Program-made: the position numbers and the translations under genes
Shown here: in pieces, positions 51,311 through 61,344 of the stretch
Layout: every line of letters starts with the position of its first letter
Position numbering within the stretch: the stretch's first letter is position 1
Origin: Neobacillus mesonae
GTDB lineage: Bacteria > Bacillota > Bacilli > Paenibacillales > Paenibacillaceae
DNA length: 64,000 nucleotides
NCBI GenBank assembly: GCA_023715865.1
Contig: JAMBOW010000003.1
Coordinates: 124,001-188,000 of the forward strand
Reading direction: 5' to 3'
The notes under the pieces: model-generated
What the model was told of the DNA's origin: nothing
Seen by the model: only the letters and a program-made list of their open reading frames with translations
Database searches by the model: none

Positions 51311-53221
51311 ATGACAGTCTACACAGATATGAAGGATTCCGATTTGTCCGCTGCGGCCTTTGAGGGAGATTTTAATGCTTACGAGGAGCTCATTAGACGT
51401 AACAGCAAACCGATGTTTCTGCTGGCATCCGTCACCGCACGCCGGCAGGAAGCAGGAATGGGCTTAATGGCACATGCGATATCATTAACCTGGCAGTATC
51501 GGCGTAAAATAAAAGACGAAAAGAAGCTGCTGGAATTTCTCTACAAGCAGATATGGAAGTCCGCTGAAAAATTCAGCGTCGCTGGCGAAGAGACAGCTAA
51601 TCGTTCTGAGGCTTTAGAGGTGCAGGAGGGTGTGTGGCAAAGCTCCAGACAAATGATGAATCATCGTTCCCTCATCGTAGAAGACACTTTATCCCGCATG
51701 AACGCAGAACAAAGAACAGTATTTCTGCTGAAATATGCTGCCAAATTAGGACAGGAAGAGACTGTAATGTATGGTTTTCGTTCAGAGGTACAGCTAGAGA
51801 AGAGATTGATCGAAGCTCTGACTATGGTATTTAGAGAAGCAGAGGAGCAGAAAGAGGATATTGGAGAGGTCTTTCTGCTTCGACATTTTGAGAAGGAACA
51901 TGAAGCCATTACGCTCTTGCCTGATGACAAAAAGATGGAGGCTTTCATTCAGCAGGGATTGGATGAGGCTAAGACCGGCAGAACGGTAAAGGGCAGAAAA
52001 AGAAAACGCATCGCCTGGACAGCTGCTGTCACTGCTGCGGCTTTGTTCTTAATTAGCTTTATCTATCAGTGGGTTCCTGGAGGAGCAGGTGAGGTTCAGG
52101 CGTTCGATCAAAGCTACTGGGAAAGCACACTGGATAGAGATTCTTACTCTCTTGAAAGGTTAAAAAACGGCGATTATGTACCCGTAGGTAAGGTACTGCC
52201 GGAGGAGAATGGAATTCGCCTTATTATCGATGGGGCGATGCAGACGAGCGACGGCTTGATGCTATGGTATAGGCTGGAGAATACAAAAGGCAAAGAAGCC
52301 CCGATGCTGGAGGATGTTGTCCTCTGGGATGAGGTGAATCATCAAATCGGTATAGAGTCCGATAACATGGATGGATCAACACGTATGATGAAGGACGGAA
52401 ACAAAACTTATGGCAAACTCGCTGTTTCTAAATTGCTGAGCCATGTCTTTTTGACAAGTGCACAGGAGTTGATTATTACAGCATTTGTCGATGAGGGGCA
52501 GGATTTCAGGTGGGCTACCTTTGAAGTAACCGTGCCAGAATTTCCTGTGAAACCAGCCATAGAGATCGAGGTTAATCAGTCATTTACAATTCAGGGCGAA
52601 ACGTTCCACATTCCTTATCTGTGGCTCACTACCAACGAAACGTTAGTTGAAATTAAATCTGACCCGGCAAACACAGCTTCGACAGAACAGCTGATTGATC
52701 CGACTTTACAAGTTACTCGTGAGAGTTCTCTGGGAAGGGAAATCGAAGTGAAAAGAGGAGAGTACGGCAGCGAGACCGTGCTGTATTTCGACTCAATCTA
52801 TTACGATGATTATACTGACCTGGAATTACAAATTAATGGGGTTCGTCATTTTGAGAAGCCGGCTGATCCAACCATTAAAATTAATACGGACACGGGCGAA
52901 ATTGTTGAAGCTCCGGAGTCCTTTGCAGAAGAGGTGAAGGTGGGCGAAGTAGACGATGCCTCTTTCTACATTTACTTCAATCAATCTGATGATTTCAACT
53001 ATAGTATGGAGAACCAGTACCTGGACGCGGAAGGGAACATTTATTTTCCTCAGGGCAATGAATGGTCAAGCGAGCGGGTTGCATTCAAATTAACTGATTT
53101 TGATTATGCGCAGCCGTTAACGTTCCGGTTCAGCTCCTACGGCGAACGTCGATATACCAGTGTAGAAGAACTAATGGAAAGCGAAGATCGAGTAAATATA
53201 TCCTTGGTAAAGAAGTATTGA
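51311..53221 (+). CDS. Membrane-tethered ECF-sigma-like / anti-sigma-like fusion, copy 2
   Basis: About 636 residues; the ATG at 51311 follows AAAAGAG at a usual distance, with a GTG six bases earlier as alternative. Same order as copy 1: region-2-like (FNAYEELIRRNSKPMFLLASVTARRQ ... LMAHAISLTWQ), region-4-like (LSRMNAEQRTVFLLKYAAKLGQEETVMYGFRSEVQLEKRL), a basic KGRKRKRIAW then a helix at about 237-257, and a long outer part (IRLIIDGAMQTSDGLMLWYRL). It is the most diverged and longest, with about 100 extra C-terminal residues (VGEVDDASFYIYFNQSDDF). Helix-turn-helix residues are weaker than in copies 1 and 3. Confidence 0.7.
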   Translation: MTVYTDMKDSDLSAAAFEGDFNAYEELIRRNSKPMFLLASVTARRQEAGMGLMAHAISLTWQYRRKIKDEKKLLEFLYKQIWKSAEKFSVAGEETANRSEALEVQEGVWQSSRQMMNHRSLIVEDTLSRMNAEQRTVFLLKYAAKLGQEETVMYGFRSEVQLEKRLIEALTMVFREAEEQKEDIGEVFLLRHFEKEHEAITLLPDDKKMEAFIQQGLDEAKTGRTVKGRKRKRIAWTAAVTAAALFLISFIYQWVPGGAGEVQAFDQSYWESTLDRDSYSLERLKNGDYVPVGKVLPEENGIRLIIDGAMQTSDGLMLWYRLENTKGKEAPMLEDVVLWDEVNHQIGIESDNMDGSTRMMKDGNKTYGKLAVSKLLSHVFLTSAQELIITAFVDEGQDFRWATFEVTVPEFPVKPAIEIEVNQSFTIQGETFHIPYLWLTTNETLVEIKSDPANTASTEQLIDPTLQVTRESSLGREIEVKRGEYGSETVLYFDSIYYDDYTDLELQINGVRHFEKPADPTIKINTDTGEIVEAPESFAEEVKVGEVDDASFYIYFNQSDDFNYSMENQYLDAEGNIYFPQGNEWSSERVAFKLTDFDYAQPLTFRFSSYGERRYTSVEELMESEDRVNISLVKKY

Positions 53222-53255
53222 TCATATGTAATCCCTTTGAAAAAGAGGTGATTCG

Positions 53256-54983
53256 ATGCGAAGCTATGATGAGCAGGAAAATCAAGACATAAAGAAGGCA
53301 GAGTTAAGCAGAGAGTTTGAAGCTTATGAAAATTTGATCCATCGTCATGCTGCCGATCTGTTTATTGCGGCCTATGCAGTGACCCGCAGCAAGCGGTTTG
53401 CGCGGGCACTTGTATCCGATGCTTTGTCCCTCACTTGGCACCAGCTGAAAAAAGAGAAGCTGCCCGCAGATGTTGTTACGGCCTTGTTCCAGAATGCGCT
53501 GCTTTGTGCAAGGAGGTTAGATTGGACAGATGGCGGAATTGAAGCATCTGAAACCTCCCGAATGGCGGAAGCCACTGTCACTGCAAAGGAGTCAGTGTTC
53601 GAAGAGCATTCAGTTCAGCCTTTGCAAATGATGCGCAGCAACCGTTCTCATCACCTTGAGGCAGCGATCAGCGGAATGAGCTTCGAACGAAGGGCTGTAT
53701 TCCTGCTGACTTTCATAGCAGACAAACCGGTATCCGAAATCGCAAAATACATAAACAAATCTCAAAAGGCTGCTTTAGCACTACTTGATGCGGCAATGAA
53801 AGATATAACAAGAGAGATGAGAGAAGACAAAGAGGCTGTCAGCCTGCCGTATATTCGCAAGCATTTTTCGAAGGAAAGAGAGTTTATCGGTTCTCCCGAA
53901 ATGATGCTGGAAATTGAATCTGCCTTTCAGAAGGGATTGAACAACGCACTCGGCGGCATACTTCCTGAGCATAGAAACAGAATGAGATGGCGCTGGCCTC
54001 TGGCCGTGCCTTTTATCGCAGCTGCTGTGCTGTTCGCTATTCTTAATCCCTTCCGCGAAAAGGAAACCCATGACTCCCTTAACTATTCCGGTACAAGAGT
54101 CGTTCCCGATGACACCTATATACATAGCACTGACAATGACTCATATCAGCGAATAAGGGCAGAGGATGGGCACTTCGAGGCACTTGGCTATGCTATGGAA
54201 TGGGAGGATGGCTCCCGGCTCATTATCGATGGGGCAATGGATGTCGGGAGCGAGACGTTGTTCTGGTATACGCTGGAGAAAGGCGATGCTCAAGATATTA
54301 GCTCGATCGTTGACGGGTCTATTTTAGAGCGTTCCAGTCTGCTTTTGCTGGGTTATTTACGGGAACAGATCATCCTGTCGGTGACAGAAGCAGATGAGAA
54401 AGGGGTTGTTGTGTTTGAACGGGCAAATCCGACCGTGTCTACCGAAGGCGCCTTACTGCAGCTGGACATTGATATACAAGGGGACGATCCCCGCATGGTT
54501 ACCCTTGAGACCGACTTTCCGCATGAGTTAGAGAAGCCGGCCAAGGAGCTGGCGCTGGATCAAAGCTTTGCCGTTGAAGATCAGACGTTTCATATCTTGG
54601 GTATGACGATCAGCTCAGACTACACTCGGGTAATGATAAAGCCTGATACGCAAAATAAAAGAGGAGTAGAGAGCCTAAAACATATTCGATTGGATCAAAT
54701 GAAAGAGTCAGGAGCATGGATAGGTGCCAATGTATTGGAATTCGCAGACTCAGATCTGATCTTCCCATCCATCTATTACGAAGAGTATACCGAAATCAGG
54801 CTTACGATGGAGGATCGTTTAGCAGGCTCCGATTCCGTCATCCATAGGAATGATCCCTCCTATGTTCAATCCTCGGAGGAGGCAGAGACTGCTGACAGCC
54901 ATGAAGAGAACAACGAAAGAGCTGTAGAGAACTTCCTTTCAGAAGAAGGCCGGATCTCCATCCCTCTTTTAATGAATCCTTAG
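53256..54983 (+). CDS. Membrane-tethered ECF-sigma-like / anti-sigma-like fusion, copy 3
   Basis: 575 residues behind AAAGAGGTG. Region-2-like (EFEAYENLIHRHAADLFIAAYAVTRSKRFARALVSDALSLTWHQ), region-4-like (ISGMSFERRAVFLLTFIADKPVSEIAKYINKSQKAALALLDAAMKD), a transmembrane helix at about 246-266 (WPLAVPFIAAAVLFAILNPF) and an outer domain starting GTRVVPDDTYIHS, then EALGYAMEWEDGSRLIIDGAM and FWYTLE. Copies 1 and 3 share GTRVVPDD(S/T)Y and are closer to each other than to copy 2. The C terminus has an acidic low-complexity tail (SSEEAETADSHEENNERA). Its stop overlaps that of the convergent LacI gene. Confidence 0.72.
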   Translation: MRSYDEQENQDIKKAELSREFEAYENLIHRHAADLFIAAYAVTRSKRFARALVSDALSLTWHQLKKEKLPADVVTALFQNALLCARRLDWTDGGIEASETSRMAEATVTAKESVFEEHSVQPLQMMRSNRSHHLEAAISGMSFERRAVFLLTFIADKPVSEIAKYINKSQKAALALLDAAMKDITREMREDKEAVSLPYIRKHFSKEREFIGSPEMMLEIESAFQKGLNNALGGILPEHRNRMRWRWPLAVPFIAAAVLFAILNPFREKETHDSLNYSGTRVVPDDTYIHSTDNDSYQRIRAEDGHFEALGYAMEWEDGSRLIIDGAMDVGSETLFWYTLEKGDAQDISSIVDGSILERSSLLLLGYLREQIILSVTEADEKGVVVFERANPTVSTEGALLQLDIDIQGDDPRMVTLETDFPHELEKPAKELALDQSFAVEDQTFHILGMTISSDYTRVMIKPDTQNKRGVESLKHIRLDQMKESGAWIGANVLEFADSDLIFPSIYYEEYTEIRLTMEDRLAGSDSVIHRNDPSYVQSSEEAETADSHEENNERAVENFLSEEGRISIPLLMNP

Positions 54984-55963
54984 ACGCTGGCTCTTTCAAT
55001 TAAATGATAAGGAATAGCCGTCTTGAGGATGCTATCAGTGTTCGTGGCAAGACGATTTCTGCGGTTATAAAATGCTCGGAAGGCTTCTCTTCCAATTTGC
55101 TGCAAATGCTGATCAATAGTTGTCAAATGGAGCGCTTCGGATATCGGAAAATTGTCAAAACCGATAATAGCCAGATCCTCTGGAATACGCAGTCCCGCCT
55201 CTTGTGCTTTCAGGATAACGCCGGCTGCGGCTTCATCTCCTGTAACGATCAGTGCAGTCGGACGTTCCTTCATCGTCATAAGTGTATCAATGAGACGCAT
55301 GCCATCCCTAATATCTGTGCAATCTGTAAAAATCCATTCTGGACGCAAGACCGCTCCCAGCTCGTGAAGGATTGCTTTATAAGCTTTGTAGCGTGCCTTG
55401 CTGCTTTCGCTGTCAGGACGGCCGACACAATATCCAATGGAGGTGTGGCCGTGCTGAATCAAATACCTCATTCCGGTTTGAAAGGCTGCATAATGATCTG
55501 TGTAGACTGCAGCAATATGCTCATTGTCCGTATATTCACAGGTCACAATGGGACCGTATTTGGCATATGAAGCAATGTGCTCCATTTCGAGAGCACGAGA
55601 GCAGAAAATAAGTCCGTCAATCTGCTTGGTTTGAAGCAGCTGTAATGCCTTTTGCTCCTCATCCGTATGGTAACGTGATTGGTACAGCAGTGTTCCGTAG
55701 CCCGCCTTCGCTGCCTCATCTATAATACCGGACAGAAGGGTTTGGAAATAAGGGTGGCTGTTCGGGACGATAACACCGACGCTGTCTGTTTGTCCCTTGA
55801 TTAAGTGTACGGCACTTGAATTCGGTGTGTATCCTTCTTGATCAATGATTTGCTGTACTTTACAGCGAGTTGCTTCACTGACATAGGGGTGGCCGTTCAG
55901 CACCCGAGATACAGTTGTGACAGATACACCCGCCAGTCTGGCAATAGTTTTAATGTTGGCCAA
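54980..55963 (-). CDS. LacI-family transcriptional regulator
   Basis: 327 residues with a TTG start ten bases after GGAGGTG. Helix-turn-helix and hinge ANIKTIARLAGVSVTTVSRVLNGHPYVSEAT, then a sugar-binding domain. It lies downstream of the GH1 beta-glucosidase gene, separated by a terminator, and may regulate it. Its stop codon overlaps the stop of the third sigma-like fusion, so the two genes end on the same bases on opposite strands with no room for a terminator. Confidence 0.85.
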   Translation of the reverse strand: MANIKTIARLAGVSVTTVSRVLNGHPYVSEATRCKVQQIIDQEGYTPNSSAVHLIKGQTDSVGVIVPNSHPYFQTLLSGIIDEAAKAGYGTLLYQSRYHTDEEQKALQLLQTKQIDGLIFCSRALEMEHIASYAKYGPIVTCEYTDNEHIAAVYTDHYAAFQTGMRYLIQHGHTSIGYCVGRPDSESSKARYKAYKAILHELGAVLRPEWIFTDCTDIRDGMRLIDTLMTMKERPTALIVTGDEAAAGVILKAQEAGLRIPEDLAIIGFDNFPISEALHLTTIDQHLQQIGREAFRAFYNRRNRLATNTDSILKTAIPYHLIERASV

Positions 55964-56038
55964 CTTGTGATTACACCTCCAAACCTAACGTCATTATACC
56001 GCTGGCTATGCAGTAATACGAAATGAATGAAATATATA

Positions 56039-56066
56039 TCAAAAAAGCCCCTTGAAAGGGGCCGTT
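56039..56066 (-). terminator. Terminator of the GH1 gene
   Basis: Minus strand GGCCCCTT-TCA-AAGGGGC followed by T6. Confidence 0.9.
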
Positions 56067-56087
56067 TCTGAAAGTGGGCTGCTTTAT

Positions 56088-57566
<1,479 letters not shown>

Positions 57567-57596
57567 TTATAGCTTTTACATAAGCATCTTAAGTTA

Positions 57597-57610
57597 TGAA
57601 ATGCATTTCA
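57597..57610. promoter_or_regulatory. Perfect palindrome upstream of the GH1 gene
   Basis: TGAAATGCATTTCA lies 70 bp upstream of the GH1 start. A second palindrome CTGTTAACAG with flanking AAATTT/TTTC follows at 57637-57646. Either could be an operator of the neighbouring LacI regulator. Confidence 0.5.
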
Positions 57611-57742
57611 GAGCAAGGCATGGTTTCGTGAAATTTCTGTTAACAGTTTCGTTTTTGAGAGGTTAGCGTCTATTTGTGGTTAATAGAATAGTAACTTTAA
57701 GATAGTTATAATTCGGTTATTTTGAAAAAGGAGCGATCGAAG

Positions 57743-58807
57743 ATGAACCAACAAGCGAAGAAATCAGACGAAGTTTTATTTTATACAGGGACTTATTCAT
57801 CTGCTGCCGAGCCAAGCATCTACCTGGTTGCTGCCAATAAAGAAACAGGAGAGATGCGGATCGTTAACCAAACGACGGGGATTGAACGCCCATCCTTTTT
57901 GGCATTGCACCCGAATGGAGAAGTATTGTATGCAGTCAGCGAGAACGGAAAAGGCGAACTATTTACGTATAAGGTGGACGCTTCAACGAGTGAGCTGCAT
58001 CTTCAGGACCGCAAACCGACAGAAGGCGTAGATCCTTGTTACGTATCAGTAGATAAGAGCGGAAGCTATGTACTGGTCGCGAACTACTCCAGCGGGAGTG
58101 TCAACGTATTTAAACTGGATGAATCCGGTGTGCCCGCGGAGATGTCTGCCAATATCAAGCATGTAGGCAAGGGCTTCCGGGAAGACCGCCAGGAAGGACC
58201 GCATGCCCATTCCATATTGCCGTCTCCAGATGGAGAATACGCTGTAGTATGTGACCTGGGATTGGATCAAATCATTGTGTATCACATGCAGGATGGAAAG
58301 CTCTCGACACATTATGAGCTGAGACTGCCTGCAGGTTCAGGACCAAGACATTTGGTCATTCATCCGAATGAGAAATTTGCTTATGTGGTTAATGAGCTTA
58401 ACAATACAGTTACGGCTTTAACGTTTAATAAAAATCGCGGAGAGTTTCAAATTACGCATCATATTTCTACGCGGGATGATTCAGAGCAGACGGAAAATAC
58501 GGGAGCTGATATCCGGATATCCTCTTGTGGACGTTTTCTGTATGTATCCAACCGGGGTGATGATTCCATCGCTTTATTCCATATTCATGAGGAAACCGGT
58601 GAGCTGTCAGCAGTAGAGTATGTTTCTACAGAGGGCAATACTCCTAGAAACTTTAATTTGCTGGACGGAGGATTGCTGATTGCAGCAAACCAGGACAGCA
58701 ATAACCTTGTTTCCTTCAAAATGGATAGTGAGACAGGTCGGCTCACGCCTGCAGGATATGAGCTTGAACTGCCGAGTCCTGTATGTATTGAACCTGTGCG
58801 TAAGTAA
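57743..58807 (+). CDS. pgl: Lactonase, 6-phosphogluconolactonase-like beta-propeller
   Basis: 354 residues from the ATG nine bases after AAGGAG. Seven-bladed propeller pattern: LFYTGTYSSAAEPSIYLVAANKETGEM, RPSFLALHPNGEVLYAVSENG, EGPHAHSILPSPDGEYAVVCDLGLDQIIVY, GPRHLVIHPNEKFAYVVNELNNTVTALTF, FLYVSNRGDDSIALFHI. Typical of YkgB/YbhE-type lactonases that hydrolyse 6-phosphogluconolactone or similar sugar lactones in the cytosol. Monocistronic. Confidence 0.88.
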   Translation: MNQQAKKSDEVLFYTGTYSSAAEPSIYLVAANKETGEMRIVNQTTGIERPSFLALHPNGEVLYAVSENGKGELFTYKVDASTSELHLQDRKPTEGVDPCYVSVDKSGSYVLVANYSSGSVNVFKLDESGVPAEMSANIKHVGKGFREDRQEGPHAHSILPSPDGEYAVVCDLGLDQIIVYHMQDGKLSTHYELRLPAGSGPRHLVIHPNEKFAYVVNELNNTVTALTFNKNRGEFQITHHISTRDDSEQTENTGADIRISSCGRFLYVSNRGDDSIALFHIHEETGELSAVEYVSTEGNTPRNFNLLDGGLLIAANQDSNNLVSFKMDSETGRLTPAGYELELPSPVCIEPVRK

Positions 58808-58849
58808 TGATTGTCGCATAATTTAATCTTACGTTATAACTTAGGCCTA

Positions 58850-58886
58850 AGAGACATGATCTGAGAGGATCATGTCTCTTTTTTTG
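58850..58886 (+). terminator. Terminator after the lactonase gene
   Basis: AGAGACATGATC-TGAGAG-GATCATGTCTCT stem and T7. Confidence 0.92.
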
Positions 58887-59047
58887 CTGCAGCTGTGCAC
58901 AGTATAAACGCCTAAACAAATGGTTTGTTTTATCCGCCAATCGTCGGCGGTTTCAGGTCAATATAAAAAGTCGGATTTTTGAACACATAATGTTATTAAA
59001 GACCTATTCATGTCACTAATTGGATAAAATATAATTTTACTCACATA

Positions 59048-59062
59048 ATAAAGCGCTTACAT
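59048..59062. promoter_or_regulatory. cre-like site before the pectin lyase
   Basis: ATAAAGCGCTTACAT fits the catabolite-responsive element consensus and matches the site at 10848; the gene starts 60 bp on. Implies glucose repression. Confidence 0.65.
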
Positions 59063-59122
59063 AACGAGTGAGAGGGACGCGTGCAGTCTATTCTTTACCT
59101 GAGAAAAAAAGGAGGCAGTGTC

Positions 59123-60985
59123 ATGTTGATTAGAAAACGCAGCTTACGGAAGGCAGGATTTGCGATGCTCAGCGCAGCGATGCTCTGCGGATGCTTTGGA
59201 GTATCACCGAATCAAGCTGAGGCAGCGAGTCCGCGGCAGATGGAGTACTTGGATCGAGGCGTTGTTGCTGTTAAGACCGGGACCGGAGTATTTGTGAGCT
59301 GGAGGCTGCTTGGGACGGAAGGTTCAAATGTCGGGTTTAACGTATATCGTGACGGGGTGAAAGTCAATTCCAATCCAATCACGAACAGCACAAATCTGCA
59401 GGACAATGCGGGAACAACAAGCTCGAAGTATACGGTAAAAGCTGTTGTAAATGGCGCAGAGCAGGCGGCATCTCCGGCAGCAAGTGTATGGGGCTCTAAT
59501 TATTTGAATGTGCCTCTCAGCAAACCCGCTGGTGGAACAACCCCGGACGGAGTGGCCTATACCTACAGTGCTAATGATGCAAGTGCAGGAGATTTAGATG
59601 GAGACGGCCAATACGAGCTCATCGTAAAGTGGGATCCTTCCAATTCCAAAGACAATTCACAGAGCGGATACACAGGAGAGGTATTCATTGATGCGTACAA
59701 GCTGGATGGGACAAGGCTCTGGCGTATCAGTCTGGGCAAGAACATCCGTGCCGGCGCGCATTATACCCAGTTCATGGTTTATGACCTGGATGGTGACGGT
59801 AAGGCAGAGGTTGCAATGAAGACAGCAGATGGCACTAAGGATGCAACAGGGGCTGTCATTGGGGATGGAAGCAAGGATTATCGGAACAGCAGCGGTTATG
59901 TGCTGTCAGGTCCGGAATATTTAACGGTATTCAGCGGCCTGACAGGACAAGCGCTCACCACAGTTAATTACGATCCGCCGCGGGGACAAGTGAGCAGCTG
60001 GGGAGACAATTACGGTAACCGGGTAGACCGTTTCCTTGCCGGCATCGCTTATCTGGACGGAGAAAGACCGAGCTTGGTTATGGCACGGGGCTACTACACC
60101 CGCTCGGTCCTCGTGGCCTATGATTTCAGAAACGGGCAGCTCACTAAGAGATGGACATTTGACTCCAATACATCCGGAAATTCGGGGTATGCCGGTCAAG
60201 GAAATCACAATTTAAGCCTTGGTGACGTGGATAATGACGGACGTGATGAAATCATTTATGGTGCCATGGCAGTAGATGATAACGGAAAGGGATTGTATAC
60301 GACAGGTCTCGGACATGGAGATGCTATGCATTTCAGCGATCTTGACCCTGACCGCCCGGGGCTTGAAGTGTTTCAGGTGCATGAAGTGGCTTCGAATGCC
60401 GGCATTGAATTCAGGGACGCAGCTACCGGTGCATTGATCTGGGGAGTACCGACATCCAAGGATATCGGCCGGGGGATGGCTTCGGATATCGATCCGCGTT
60501 ATAAGGGCGCTGAAGTGTGGGCTAACGGAGTGCTCTATACCGCGAAGGGACAGGTTATCGTCAATAAGGTGCCGTCCACGAATTTCGGAATATGGTGGGA
60601 TGGCGATCTAAGCCGGGAGCTGCTTGATAACAATCGAATCGATAAGTGGAATTATGAAACATCGACAACGACCAATCTCCTGACTGCGACCGGAGCTGCG
60701 AGTAACAATGGAACAAAGGCAACCCCAGCCCTGCAGGCCGATCTGCTCGGGGATTGGCGGGAGGAAGCAGTCTGGCGGACAGATGACAGCACCGCTCTTC
60801 GAATCTATACAACTACAGATATTACCGACCAGCGAATTTACACCCTGATGCATGACCCCATTTATCGTCTGGGAATTGCATGGCAAAATGTGGCGTACAA
60901 TCAACCGCCGCACACCAGTTTCTATCTTGGTACAGGCATGACCACGCCGCCAGCACCAAACATTAGGTTGGTTGGAGGGCCTTGA
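59123..60985 (+). CDS. Secreted rhamnogalacturonan lyase (PL11)
   Basis: About 620 residues, ATG behind AAAAGGAGG. The signal peptide ends near residue 35 (AMLCGCFGVSPNQAEAA), possibly with a lipoprotein cysteine. PL11 signatures: RQMEYLDRGVVAVKTGTGVFVSWRLLGTE, VFIDAYKLDGTRLWRISLG, and several calcium-type loops DLDGDGQYE, DLDGDGKAE, DVDNDGRDE. GGPEYL-like and YDPPRGQVSSWGDNYGNRVDRFLAG complete the family core. It cleaves the rhamnogalacturonan I backbone of pectin by beta-elimination outside the cell, like YesW. A cre-like site sits upstream. No other pectin gene is in this window. Confidence 0.93.
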   Translation: MLIRKRSLRKAGFAMLSAAMLCGCFGVSPNQAEAASPRQMEYLDRGVVAVKTGTGVFVSWRLLGTEGSNVGFNVYRDGVKVNSNPITNSTNLQDNAGTTSSKYTVKAVVNGAEQAASPAASVWGSNYLNVPLSKPAGGTTPDGVAYTYSANDASAGDLDGDGQYELIVKWDPSNSKDNSQSGYTGEVFIDAYKLDGTRLWRISLGKNIRAGAHYTQFMVYDLDGDGKAEVAMKTADGTKDATGAVIGDGSKDYRNSSGYVLSGPEYLTVFSGLTGQALTTVNYDPPRGQVSSWGDNYGNRVDRFLAGIAYLDGERPSLVMARGYYTRSVLVAYDFRNGQLTKRWTFDSNTSGNSGYAGQGNHNLSLGDVDNDGRDEIIYGAMAVDDNGKGLYTTGLGHGDAMHFSDLDPDRPGLEVFQVHEVASNAGIEFRDAATGALIWGVPTSKDIGRGMASDIDPRYKGAEVWANGVLYTAKGQVIVNKVPSTNFGIWWDGDLSRELLDNNRIDKWNYETSTTTNLLTATGAASNNGTKATPALQADLLGDWREEAVWRTDDSTALRIYTTTDITDQRIYTLMHDPIYRLGIAWQNVAYNQPPHTSFYLGTGMTTPPAPNIRLVGGP

Positions 60986-61010
60986 TATAGGAAGCAGGAT
61001 TTCACGAGAG

Positions 61011-61041
61011 AAGAACCGCATGAATGTGCGGTTCTTTTTTT
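61011..61041 (+). terminator. Terminator after the lyase gene
   Basis: AGAACCGCA-TGAA-TGTGCGGTTCT stem followed by T6. Confidence 0.92.
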
Positions 61042-61177
61042 ATTTTCTATATAAATAGAAGGAAAATGGCGTTGATTTGGAAAAAAGAGAGTAGTCATCT
61101 TTTGTTATCTATAAATGTTAAAAAATGTTTGACAGCACTAGTCTGCCTATTTAAAATGTAACATAACATACTAAACA

Positions 61178-61290
61178 GGTAGGAATAAACGATTTAGATT
61201 ACCTACCAGGCGAGCGGATGAACTTTAGGCAGCATAGAACAGCAGACACGGCGCTTAACCGGTTTGACCCTTCTATGTATCGCCTTGGTT
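61178..61290 (+). other. Structured leader before the sulfate-binding gene
   Basis: GGTAGG (61178-61183) pairs with CCTACC (61202-61207). An alternative stem joins CCAGGCG (61206-61212) with CGCC-T-TGG (61281-61288). CATAGAA (61233-61239) pairs with TTCTATG (61271-61277) inside. The alternatives share bases, as in a switching RNA. No known riboswitch core was matched. Confidence 0.35.
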
Positions 61291-61344
61291 CCTCCGTTTT
61301 TCATATTAAATTGATGGCAGCTTTTATAAGAAGGGGTGTCTTTT

